From CAZMGD01 sp964565705 (GTDB taxonomy: Bacteria > Actinomycetota > Acidimicrobiia > Acidimicrobiales > Ilumatobacteraceae), in contig CAZMGD010000098.1 of the NCBI GenBank assembly GCA_964565705.1, forward strand, positions 1 to 16,394: a stretch of DNA of 16,394 nucleotides, read 5' to 3'. A program made the position numbers and the translations under genes. A model generated the notes under the pieces. That model did no database searches. It was not told the origin of the DNA and worked only from the letters and a program-made list of their open reading frames with translations. Positions 7,277-13,868 of the stretch are shown here, one piece after another (position 1 is the stretch's first letter; each line of letters begins with the position of its first letter).

Positions 7277-8979
7277 GCACCCGGCTCACCGTCGATCGGC
7301 TGCGGCTGTCGGCGGAGCGTCCTGACGTGACCGTGGTCGCGGACGTCTCGATCTGTCTCGCTGCCGGTGAGATCGTCGGCCTCGTCGGCGAGTCCGGAGC
7401 CGGCAAGTCCTCGCTCGGGCGGGCGATGCTGGGCCGGGTTCGACCCGGGCTCGTCATCCGGTCAGGTTCGGTTCGTCTCGACGACACCGTGCTCACGGGC
7501 ACCGACGCGGCCAGCGTGCGCGCCGCTCGCGGGGCTCGGGTCAGCTACCTCGCCCAGCACCCCGCTGCGGCGCTCAACCCGGCGCTGCGCATCGAGACGC
7601 AGCTCGTCGACGTGCTGCGTGCCCACGGTCTGGATCGCCACACCGACGACGGACGCGACCGGGTCCACGAGGCGCTCGCCGCGGCCGCGTTGCCGGGTGA
7701 GGACGAGATCTTGCGACGGTTCCCTCACCAACTGTCCGGTGGTCAGCTCCAGCGTGCGGCGCTGGCCATCGCGCTCGTGGCCGATCCCGAGGTCGTGGTG
7801 CTCGACGAGCCGACGACGGGACTGGACGCCGCACTCCAGAGCGAGCTCCTCGACGCCATCCGCCGCTGGGCCGTCGAGGGTGGCCTCGCCGTCCTGTGCA
7901 TCACCCACGACCTCGCGATCGCCGCTGCAGTCGCCGATCGGCTGTACGTGATGTACGCGGGCAGCGTCGTCGAGGAAGGTCCGGCGGAAGCGGTGTGCGC
8001 CCGACCGGCACACCCGTACACCAGGCATCTGCTCGCGGCACAGCCCGACGCGGACGGTCGCCGTCCGATGATCGGCCTCCCCGGGCAGGCCCCCGATCCT
8101 GCGCGGCGCCCGCCGGGATGCCAGTTCGCGCCGCGCTGCTCGCTGGCCCACGAGCGCTGCACGGAGTCGCTGCCCGATCCCCTCGACCTCGGCGATGCTC
8201 GCCGGGTTCGCTGCTTCGAGCCGTTCGCCGTGCCAGCCGCGCTGCGTGACGCCACACCAGCGCGCCGCGCTGCCTCACCGCGGCCATCGCCTCGCGACCC
8301 CCTGCTCAGGCTGCGCGCCGTCTCGGCGTCGTTCGGCGGCGCAGACGTCGTGCGCGAGGTCGATCTGGACATCGCGCGCGGTGAGTGGCTCGCGCTCGTC
8401 GGACCGTCGGGCTCGGGCAAGACCACCCTCGCTCGAACGCTCGCCGGACTCCACGGCGAACACCGGGGTCGGATCGAGCTCGCCGGCGAAGCGCTCGCGG
8501 CAACGGCCCGGCGGCGGACGCCTGCGCAGCGGCGAGCCATCCAGATGATCCTCCAGCACCCGCGCAGCTCGTTCAATCCCCAGCGCACGATCGGCGCGTC
8601 CATCGCTCGACCGATGCGCCTCGCCGGCGTGTCACGGCGCGAGGCGCGTGCGCAGGTCGCCGATGCCCTCGACCGTGTCGCACTCCACGGCGACGTGGCC
8701 GACCGTCACCCACATCGACTGAGCGGCGGTGAGCTGCAGCGGGCGGCGATCGCGAGAGCCCTCGTCGGCGAGCCGTCCGTCCTCGTGTGCGACGAGATCA
8801 CGTCGTCGCTGGACACGGTCGTGACCGCGTCGATCGTGACGCTCCTGGCCGAGCTCAACGCCGAGCTCGGCACGACGATCCTGTTCCTCACCCACGACCT
8901 CGCCCTCGTCCGGGCGACCGCCGATCGGACGGCGGTGATGCACGCCGGGCGGGTGGTGCGCGTGGAACCGACCGCGTGA
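7273..8979 (+). CDS. Fused double ABC ATPase of the peptide-type importer (DppD-DppF in one chain)
   Basis: Powers the importer by ATP hydrolysis, 568 residues with two complete nucleotide-binding domains. Domain 1 has Walker A GESGAGKS (39-46), a Q-loop near Gln95, signature LSGGQ (154-158), Walker B VVVLDE (174-179) and the switch His212. Domain 2 has Walker A GPSGSGKT (377-384), signature LSGGE (483-487), Walker B VLVCDE (503-508) and His541. Between them is the oligopeptide-family C-terminal segment with four cysteines (Cys283, Cys289, Cys296, Cys314) in a CxFxxRC-type arrangement. That pattern has been linked to an iron-sulphur cluster in some DppD proteins; here this is inference. Both sites look competent. 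The fusion replaces the usual two genes and is common in actinobacteria and rhizobia. The stop codon abuts the stop of the convergent gene. Confidence 0.93.
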   Translation: MSTRLTVDRLRLSAERPDVTVVADVSICLAAGEIVGLVGESGAGKSSLGRAMLGRVRPGLVIRSGSVRLDDTVLTGTDAASVRAARGARVSYLAQHPAAALNPALRIETQLVDVLRAHGLDRHTDDGRDRVHEALAAAALPGEDEILRRFPHQLSGGQLQRAALAIALVADPEVVVLDEPTTGLDAALQSELLDAIRRWAVEGGLAVLCITHDLAIAAAVADRLYVMYAGSVVEEGPAEAVCARPAHPYTRHLLAAQPDADGRRPMIGLPGQAPDPARRPPGCQFAPRCSLAHERCTESLPDPLDLGDARRVRCFEPFAVPAALRDATPARRAASPRPSPRDPLLRLRAVSASFGGADVVREVDLDIARGEWLALVGPSGSGKTTLARTLAGLHGEHRGRIELAGEALAATARRRTPAQRRAIQMILQHPRSSFNPQRTIGASIARPMRLAGVSRREARAQVADALDRVALHGDVADRHPHRLSGGELQRAAIARALVGEPSVLVCDEITSSLDTVVTASIVTLLAELNAELGTTILFLTHDLALVRATADRTAVMHAGRVVRVEPTA

Positions 8980-9501
8980 TCAGTCCGAGACGGCCTCGAA
9001 CGCCTCGTCGAGGGCACCCTCGGTGTCGACCTGCTGCGAGCTGACCGACTTCGCCTGCGCGTTCGCGAGCAGGGCCTCGATGTCGACGCCCGCCGGGTTC
9101 ACGGCCACCACGACGAGTCCGTGCTCGCCGGCTTCGAGCACGTCGGTCATCTTCCGCAGCTGATCCTTCGGGATCGTGTTCCAGAAGTGGCCGATGAGTC
9201 CACCGGCGCCTGCCCACACCGCTGCGGTGGCGGCGAGCGGGCCGAGGAAGACGATGCCCAACGGTGCCGAGATCACGGTCGCGGCCGCGCCGAGGATGCC
9301 ACCACCCCAGGCCAGATGCTTGGCCGACGTGTTGTGACGGTCGATCTTCAGCTTGCCGAACTCATCCTTGGACACGACGGCGATGGCGAGGTGATCGAGC
9401 TGACCCTCGTGCTTGATCCCCCAGATGGCGTCGAAGTCCTGCTCGGCGCCATCGATGTCTGCATAGGTTGCGACGGCGATCGTCACTGGCTTTTCCGACA
9501 C
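8980..9501 (-). CDS. DUF1269-like membrane protein of unknown function
   Basis: A 173-residue protein resembling the DUF1269 family. The N-terminal part (1-60) looks like a small alpha/beta domain (PVTIAVATYADIDGAEQDFDAIW), ending with the charged stretch KDEFGKLKIDRHNTSAKHLAW. A Gly/Ala-rich hydrophobic hairpin at about 64-108 (GGGILGAAATVISAPLG and on) probably forms one or two membrane helices of glycine-zipper type. A second soluble segment follows (110-173). The start is the GTG at 9501 because a GGAGGT site lies four bases upstream; an in-frame GTG at 9513 overlaps that site and is less likely. Function is unknown. It is transcribed away from a DUF6325-like/SHOCT-like pair, which suggests a shared control region. 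Confidence 0.75.
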   Translation of the reverse strand: MSEKPVTIAVATYADIDGAEQDFDAIWGIKHEGQLDHLAIAVVSKDEFGKLKIDRHNTSAKHLAWGGGILGAAATVISAPLGIVFLGPLAATAAVWAGAGGLIGHFWNTIPKDQLRKMTDVLEAGEHGLVVVAVNPAGVDIEALLANAQAKSVSSQQVDTEGALDEAFEAVSD

Positions 9502-9505
9502 TGGT

Positions 9506-9511
9506 ACCTCC
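9506..9511 (-). promoter_or_regulatory. Ribosome binding site fixing the GTG start of the DUF1269-like gene
   Basis: GGAGGT on the minus strand, four bases before the GTG at 9501. It removes four residues from the longest possible reading frame. Confidence 0.7.
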
Positions 9512-9531
9512 ACGTTCGAGTGTGCGATGAA

Positions 9532-9560
9532 GGTCTACTGCCGAGGTGGATGGCAGGCAA
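9532..9560 (-). promoter_or_regulatory. Weak promoter candidate for the DUF1269-like gene
   Basis: Read on the minus strand, a -35-like TTGCCT (9555-9560) is followed after 17 bases by a -10-like TAGACC (9532-9537). Spacing is ideal but both hexamers are poor. The upstream end overlaps the palindrome at 9557-9582, so a protein bound there would block the -35. Confidence 0.25.
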
Positions 9561-9582
9561 CCACCCGGGCACGGGTGGTTGC
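9557..9582. repeat. 11-bp perfect inverted repeat in a divergent control region
   Basis: GCAACCACCCG (9557-9567) pairs perfectly with CGGGTGGTTGC (9572-9582) around a 4-base loop. It lies between two divergent genes (56 bases from the minus-strand start, 113 from the plus-strand start) and has no T-tract on either strand. A terminator is therefore unlikely, and an operator or leader structure is more plausible. Confidence 0.7.
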
Positions 9583-9614
9583 GGCGCCGCCGTCCTCGCC
9601 GGTCTGGCCCGACT

Positions 9615-9632
9615 CCACCCCTCCGGGGGTGG
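9615..9632. repeat. Second inverted repeat with a related CCACCC core
   Basis: CCACCCC (9615-9621) pairs with GGGGTGG (9626-9632) around TCCG. It repeats the CCACCC/GGGTGG core of the palindrome 33 bases upstream, so the two may be sites for one regulator. It lies 62 bases before the DUF6325-like start. Confidence 0.45.
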
Positions 9633-9694
9633 TGTGCGCTCCCCGCGAGTGCCGTCAGAGTTGCTGGAGAGCGCACGGCAGAGGAAGGGACGAG

Positions 9695-10150
9695 ATGGTC
9701 AAGCCACCCGAGCCCGCGATCGCGACCGACCTGGTCGAGTACGTGGTGATCGTCCTTCCCGGGCCGCACGCGCTCCCGGCGATCGCACGTGAGCTCTCGG
9801 GCGTGACGGCCTCGCGAGCGGTGCGCGTCCTCGATCTCGTCGTCGTCACCGTCGACGCGCAGCAACATGTCGAGCTCGTCGACATCGACACGATCGCCGA
9901 GCTCGGCGAGATCCGCGACTCCGGCGCCAGCAACCTGGTGCTGCTCAGCCACCACGACATCGAGCTCGTGTCGCTCTCCCTCCGTGCGGGCGAATGCGCC
10001 CTCGTGCTCGTCGCCGAGGACCGCTGGGCGTTGCCGCTGGCCACGGCCGCGCGGAAGGTCGGCGGGGGGGTTCGGGCGGGGGAGCGCATCGCTCAGGAGC
10101 GGGTCGAGTTCGCGCTGGAACGGGTGACGGACCACCTGAAGGAGGGGTGA
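9695..10150 (+). CDS. DUF6325-like protein
   Basis: A 151-residue soluble protein of unknown function that I recognise as DUF6325-like. Landmarks are the N-terminal strand VEYVVIVLPGPHALPAIARELS, the segment RAVRVLDLVVVTVDAQQHVELVDID, and the C-terminal motif CALVLVAEDRWALPLATAARKVGGGVRAGERI. Family members share an ExxWA-like motif at that last position. There is no signal peptide or membrane helix. The ATG is preceded by a purine-rich site (GAGGAAGGGA, 9681-9690). Its stop overlaps the start of the SHOCT-like gene, so the two are translationally coupled. Such proteins often neighbour SHOCT proteins in actinobacteria. A role in envelope or stress physiology is only inference. Confidence 0.7.
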   Translation: MVKPPEPAIATDLVEYVVIVLPGPHALPAIARELSGVTASRAVRVLDLVVVTVDAQQHVELVDIDTIAELGEIRDSGASNLVLLSHHDIELVSLSLRAGECALVLVAEDRWALPLATAARKVGGGVRAGERIAQERVEFALERVTDHLKEG

Positions 10151-10356
10151 TGACCACATCGTCGACAGGCACGCGAGAGGGGCTACCGGACCTGCTCGTG
10201 CGTCCACCATCTGGCACGAGGGAGTTCGTCGACGAGTGGGCCCCCTTCCTCGTCGACCCAGTTCGTCAGCTGGTGACGCTGGCCGACCTGTTCGCCGTCG
10301 GGCTGCTCTCGTGGGCGGAGTACGAGCGCTACAAGCGTCACGTCCGCACGTTCTGA
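10150..10356 (+). CDS. SHOCT-like small protein
   Basis: A 68-residue protein. Its C-terminal half (DPVRQLVTLADLFAVGLLSW followed by AEYERYKRHV, about residues 36-65) has the helix-loop-helix pattern of the SHOCT short C-terminal domain: a helix, a turn with an invariant-like glycine, and a second helix starting with an acidic or aromatic pair. The first 30 residues are probably disordered. An AAGGAGGGG ribosome site lies just before the ATG, inside the end of the upstream gene, and the start and stop overlap as TGATG. SHOCT domains are thought to mediate oligomerisation. Partnership with the DUF6325-like protein is inferred from coupling only. Confidence 0.6.
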   Translation: MTTSSTGTREGLPDLLVRPPSGTREFVDEWAPFLVDPVRQLVTLADLFAVGLLSWAEYERYKRHVRTF

Positions 10357-10362
10357 GAGAGC

Positions 10363-10403
10363 CCGAGAAGCGCTCGGTCAGGCCGACGGCTGAGGGCCCA
10401 GCC
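10363..10403. terminator. Weak hairpins between convergent genes
   Basis: Two short stems lie in the 67-base gap between convergent stops: CCGAG/CTCGG (10363-10367 with 10373-10377) and GGCTG/CAGCC (10388-10392 with 10399-10403). Neither has a T-run. They may end transcription from either side but are near what chance gives in GC-rich DNA. Confidence 0.25.
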
Positions 10404-10423
10404 AACCCGGCACGGCGCCAGAT

Positions 10424-11638
10424 TCACTCGATGCGCAGGCCGGAGATCGCTCGGGCGATGACGAGCTGCTGGATCTCGCTGGTGCCTTCGAAGATCGTGT
10501 GGATCTTGGCGTCGCGGTGCCAGCGCTCGACGGGGTACTCCCGCGTGTAGCCGTAGCCGCCGAGGATCTGGATCGCTTCCTCGGTGACCCGGACAGCCAC
10601 CTCGCTGGCCTTGTACTTGCTCATCGAGCCCTCGCCGTTGCGGAAGCCACCGTTGTTGGCGAGCCACGCGGCGCGCCAGATCAAGAGGCGCGAGGCATCG
10701 ATCTCGGTGGCCATGTTGGCGAGCTTGAACGCGATCGCTTGGTTCATGATGATCGGCTTGCCGAACGCCACGCGCTCCTTGGCGTAGTCGAGCGAGTACT
10801 CGTAGGCCGCGCGAGCGATGCCGAGGGCCTGGGCCCCGACGACTGGGCGGGTGGCCTCGAACGTCGCCATCGCCGGCTGCTTCTCACCCGAGTGGCCCCG
10901 GTCGGGGTCCTTGGCCAGCTTGGCGTCGAGCTTCTCCTTGCCGCCGAGCAGGCAGCTGCCGGGCACCCGCACGTCGTCGAGCACCACCTCGGCGGTGTGG
11001 CTGGCACGGATGCCGTGCTTCTTGTACTTCTGCCCCTGGCTCAGGCCCTTCGTACCGGGCGGCACGACGAAGCTCGCCTGACCACGACCCTTCAGCGCGG
11101 GGTCGACCGCTGCGACCACCACGTGCACGTCGGCGATGCCGCCGTTGGTGATCCACGCCTTGGTGCCGTTCAGCACCCACTCGTCCTTGGCCTCGTCGTA
11201 CACAGCCCTGGTCCTCAGCGACGACACGTCGCTGCCGGCGTCGGGTTCGCTCACGCAGAACGCGCCGAGGGCGACCTTCTCCGGCGTGCCATAGCACTGT
11301 GGCACCCACTCCATCACCTGCTCGGGCGAGCCGTTGCCGGAGATCCCGGCGGCCGCCAGCGACGAGCCCATGATCGCCATGCCGAGCCCAGCGTCGCCCC
11401 AGAAGATCTCCTCGACCGCCACGGGGAGCGTGAGACCGGTCGGGTCGGCCAGCGCGTTCAGCAGGAAGTCGACGCTGTAGAGACCGTTCTGCGACGCCTC
11501 CTGCACGATCGGCCACGGGAACTCCTCGCGTTCGTCCCACTCGTGGGCCGCGGGGCGCATCACGTCGGCGGCGAACTCGTGCAGCCACTTCTGGATCTGC
11601 AGCTGGTCTTCGTTCAGGTTCAGTGAGAAGTCAGCCAT
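10424..11638 (-). CDS. Acyl-CoA dehydrogenase (FadE-type flavoenzyme)
   Basis: Oxidises an acyl-CoA to the trans-2-enoyl-CoA using FAD, passing electrons to an electron-transfer flavoprotein. It is 404 residues against about 380 for the family. The N-terminal helical domain spans about 5-120. The FAD-binding middle domain has FCVSEPDAGSDVSSLRTRA (127-145) and AWITNGGIAD (161-170). The C-terminal helical domain has RVAFGKPIIMNQAIAFKLA and the active-site segment YPVERWHRDAKIHTIFEGTSEIQ, with Glu384 at the usual catalytic-base position. A charged insertion at about 232-256 (KEKLDAKLAKDPDRGHSGEK) accounts for the extra length. Substrate chain length or branching cannot be read. The gene has its own promoter and operator and stands alone. 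Confidence 0.95.
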   Translation of the reverse strand: MADFSLNLNEDQLQIQKWLHEFAADVMRPAAHEWDEREEFPWPIVQEASQNGLYSVDFLLNALADPTGLTLPVAVEEIFWGDAGLGMAIMGSSLAAAGISGNGSPEQVMEWVPQCYGTPEKVALGAFCVSEPDAGSDVSSLRTRAVYDEAKDEWVLNGTKAWITNGGIADVHVVVAAVDPALKGRGQASFVVPPGTKGLSQGQKYKKHGIRASHTAEVVLDDVRVPGSCLLGGKEKLDAKLAKDPDRGHSGEKQPAMATFEATRPVVGAQALGIARAAYEYSLDYAKERVAFGKPIIMNQAIAFKLANMATEIDASRLLIWRAAWLANNGGFRNGEGSMSKYKASEVAVRVTEEAIQILGGYGYTREYPVERWHRDAKIHTIFEGTSEIQQLVIARAISGLRIE

Positions 11639-11644
11639 GCACCT

Positions 11645-11674
11645 AAGTTACCAGTGGGTAACAAGCCTTGGCAA
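11645..11674 (-). promoter_or_regulatory. Promoter of the acyl-CoA dehydrogenase gene, probably leaderless
   Basis: On the minus strand a -35 TTGCCA (11669-11674, five of six consensus bases) is followed after 18 bases by TAACTT (11645-11650), which fits the TANNNT -10 of actinobacteria. Only six bases separate the -10 from the ATG at 11638. Transcription would therefore begin at or next to the start codon, giving a leaderless mRNA. No good ribosome binding site lies before the ATG, in agreement. Confidence 0.55.
11647..11662. promoter_or_regulatory. Operator GTTACC-N4-GGTAAC within the acyl-CoA dehydrogenase promoter
   Basis: A perfect 6-4-6 inverted repeat, GTTACC-AGTG-GGTAAC. It overlaps the -10 and lies between -10 and -35, the place where a bound repressor blocks RNA polymerase. 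The form matches operators of TetR-family regulators that respond to acyl-CoAs in fatty-acid catabolism genes. The repressor gene is not in this window. Confidence 0.6.
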
Positions 11675-11691
11675 CCGCCCACCCCCTCGGT

Positions 11692-11737
11692 TCTCGGTCG
11701 GATTCTGGTCGCCAGAGCGACCAGAATCCGACCGAGA
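11692..11737 (-). terminator. 21-bp perfect stem-loop directly after the VWA gene
   Basis: The arms 11692-11712 and 11717-11737 are perfectly complementary over 21 bp around a 4-base loop (11713-11716). The first base of the stem, read on the minus strand, directly follows the VWA stop codon (TGA at 11740-11738). No T-tract follows, as is common for actinobacterial terminators. It separates the VWA gene from the independent acyl-CoA dehydrogenase promoter at 11645-11674. A related hairpin lies at 15360-15403, so this may be a dispersed palindromic element serving as a terminator. Confidence 0.7.
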
Positions 11738-13750
11738 TCAGGAGGCGCGGCGGCGACCTCGCGCCGTCTGTCGCTTGCCTTCGATGAAATCTACGAGGAC
11801 GTAGTCACCGAGGTTCTCCGGTGTCGTGAAGAACGCGCGCCCCCGGTTGATCGACGTCAACTGCTCGACGAAGTGGGTGAGACCGCGGTCGGCGTCGAGC
11901 ATGAACGTGTTGATGCGGACGTTGTCGCGCGTGCAGCGAACGACCTCGCGCAACGTCGCCTCGACCGTCTCGCGCGACGCCGGGTAGTTGAAGTACACGT
12001 CGCCGCTCGGCGTGATGTGCGCGGTCGGTTCGCCGTCGGTGATCATGATGATCTGCTTCGTGCCGGTCTGCTTGGCGAGCAGCTGCCTCGACAGCAGCAG
12101 GCCGTGCTGCATGTTGGTGCCGTAGACGAAGTCCCACGACACCTCCGGCAGCTGCTGCGCGGTGAGCACGCGGGCGACCTCGCTGAAGCCGACGATGCCC
12201 AGGTAGTCGCGCGGGAACTGGGACGTGATCAGCGAGTGCAGCGCCATCGCCACCTTCTTCGCCGGCAGGAAGTTGTCGCGCATCGGCATCGACAGCGACA
12301 GGTCGAGCATCAGCACGGTGGACGACCTGGCCAGCTGCTCGGTGCGCTCGATCTCGAAGTCGTCCGGGTCGAGCTGCACCGGCGTACCACCACCGCGCCG
12401 GCGGATCGCGTTGCGGATCGTGCGCTGGAGGTCGAGGTTGAACGGGTCGCCGTACTCGTAGGGCTTGGTGTCGTAGGTGCGCTCGTGGCCGTAGCCGATC
12501 CGCTTCACCTCGTGCTGGCCCAACGTGGACTTCGCCAGCTTGGAGAACAGCTCGCTGAGCGCGTTCTGCCCGATCTTGCGCAGACCCCTCGGCGTCAGCT
12601 CGAGGCGTCCTTCCTTCTGCTCGATCAGGCCCGCGTCCTCCAGCATCTTGGCCAGCTCGGACAGACGCTTCAGCGACTTCGCCGCATCGTCGCCGAGCAG
12701 GTCGCGCACCTTGTCCATGTCGGCCTCGGCCAACGCCGCCGGGCTCGACGCGTTGCGCAGCAGGTTCTCCAGCTGATCGAGATCGCCGAGCTCCTGCATC
12801 GTCTGCATCGCATCGGCGAAGCCCATCGAGTCCGAACCCTCGAAGTCATAGCTGCGGTTCCACGACATCTGCGGGAACATCGAGCGCATGTTCTGCGCCA
12901 ACTGCTCCATCTGCCAGCGCAGATCCATGTCCTCCAGCAGCTGCTCGCTGAGCGCCTGCAGCTGAGCGCGCTGCTCAGGCGTCATCGAGTTGAGCATCGC
13001 CTGCATGGCCGCCATCCGCTGGGCCATGATCTCCATCAGCTCCTCGAGCGACTGCGGATCCTCCGGGAAGAAGTCGCCGTACTGCTCCATGAACTGCTCG
13101 AACCCGGGATCCTTGCCGGCGGCCTGCTTGGCGAGCATCTCGTTGAGCGCCGCCATCATGTCCTTCATCCGCTGCATGTCCTGCGGCGACATGTTCTGCA
13201 TCGCGCCGGACATCTGGTCGAACGCTTGCTGCATCAGCTGCTCACGCAGCTTGTCCATCAGCTGCTCGAACCGCTGCTGCGCCTCGGCCGAGCTGAAGTC
13301 GTACGCCTGCAGCTCGCGCACCTTGCCGGCGAGGTCGTCGGGCAGCATGTCGAGCCGGAAGTTGCGCTCCGCAGCCGCCTCGCGCGCCGTGGTGGCCCGC
13401 CGCTCGTCACCGCTCGACTCGGCGCTGCGCGTGTCGTTCTCGATCGCGTGGCGCTCCTCGTCGACGATGTCGTTCAGCTCGTCGGCGATCTCCTGGTACA
13501 CCCCGCCGAGGTCGCCGCGCTCGAGGCGTTCGGAGCGTTCGGCGCGCAGCCGGTCCATCAGCTCGCGCAGCCCGGGCAGCCGGTTGCCGTCACGGTCCTG
13601 CAGACCCTGGTGCATCATCCGCCGGAGCGCGTTGGCGACGTCGCCGTGGTACAGCAGGTCATCGGTGATGTCGTCGAACACGCTGTCGGCGTCGAGCTCG
13701 AACCCCGTCTGCGTGCCGTCCCACCGGGAGTACGTGAACCGCGCTGGCAT
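11738..13750 (-). CDS. VWA-domain protein, partner of a MoxR/chelatase-type AAA+ ATPase
   Basis: A 670-residue cytoplasmic protein with no signal peptide or membrane segment. The C-terminal third is a von Willebrand factor A domain with a complete metal-ion-dependent adhesion site: DLSLS (Asp483, Ser485, Ser487), Thr545 in YGTN, and Asp572 in TDG. The preceding region has the segment GYGHERTYDTKPYEYGDPF (419-437) that I recall from the actinobacterial proteins annotated as magnesium-chelatase-like partners, such as M. tuberculosis Rv0959. Residues 165-318 are helical and strikingly Met/Gln-rich (25 methionines in 154 residues). Such proteins work with an AAA+ ATPase to insert metals or remodel client proteins. 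The likely partner is the partial gene at 15429-16394. A tetrapyrrole role is not supported, as no chelatase catalytic subunit is present. Confidence 0.88.
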   Translation of the reverse strand: MPARFTYSRWDGTQTGFELDADSVFDDITDDLLYHGDVANALRRMMHQGLQDRDGNRLPGLRELMDRLRAERSERLERGDLGGVYQEIADELNDIVDEERHAIENDTRSAESSGDERRATTAREAAAERNFRLDMLPDDLAGKVRELQAYDFSSAEAQQRFEQLMDKLREQLMQQAFDQMSGAMQNMSPQDMQRMKDMMAALNEMLAKQAAGKDPGFEQFMEQYGDFFPEDPQSLEELMEIMAQRMAAMQAMLNSMTPEQRAQLQALSEQLLEDMDLRWQMEQLAQNMRSMFPQMSWNRSYDFEGSDSMGFADAMQTMQELGDLDQLENLLRNASSPAALAEADMDKVRDLLGDDAAKSLKRLSELAKMLEDAGLIEQKEGRLELTPRGLRKIGQNALSELFSKLAKSTLGQHEVKRIGYGHERTYDTKPYEYGDPFNLDLQRTIRNAIRRRGGGTPVQLDPDDFEIERTEQLARSSTVLMLDLSLSMPMRDNFLPAKKVAMALHSLITSQFPRDYLGIVGFSEVARVLTAQQLPEVSWDFVYGTNMQHGLLLSRQLLAKQTGTKQIIMITDGEPTAHITPSGDVYFNYPASRETVEATLREVVRCTRDNVRINTFMLDADRGLTHFVEQLTSINRGRAFFTTPENLGDYVLVDFIEGKRQTARGRRRAS

Positions 13751-13756
13751 GACCCG

Positions 13757-13762
13757 AGGCTA
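13757..13762 (-). promoter_or_regulatory. Possible -10 element of a leaderless VWA transcript
   Basis: TAGCCT on the minus strand fits TANNNT and ends six bases before the ATG at 13750, the same geometry as the acyl-CoA dehydrogenase promoter. No ribosome binding site precedes the ATG. I found no acceptable -35 at normal distance, so this is weak. Confidence 0.3.
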
Positions 13763-13828
13763 CGCCGTCCCCGTCGAAGGCGCTTCGTCCGGACCCTCCC
13801 CACCGACGGGCCGTCCGGCAGCGTGACG

Positions 13829-13859
13829 TCGACACCCGTCCCGCAGGGCGGGATACGCT
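13829..13859 (+). promoter_or_regulatory. Promoter candidate with embedded palindrome before the cyclase gene
   Basis: A -35-like TCGACA (13829-13834) and a -10-like TACGCT (13854-13859) are separated by 19 bases, slightly long. The perfect 6-3-6 inverted repeat TCCCGC-AGG-GCGGGA (13839-13853) fills the spacer and abuts the -10, so it could be an operator. The -10 ends nine bases before the ATG, and no ribosome site is visible. That fits a very short or absent leader. Confidence 0.35.
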
Positions 13860-13868
13860 GTCGCGGCC

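Noticed and set aside
9557..9582. Reading the 11-bp inverted repeat as a terminator
   Set aside because: It lies between divergent genes, so no upstream gene needs termination there, and neither strand has a T-tract.
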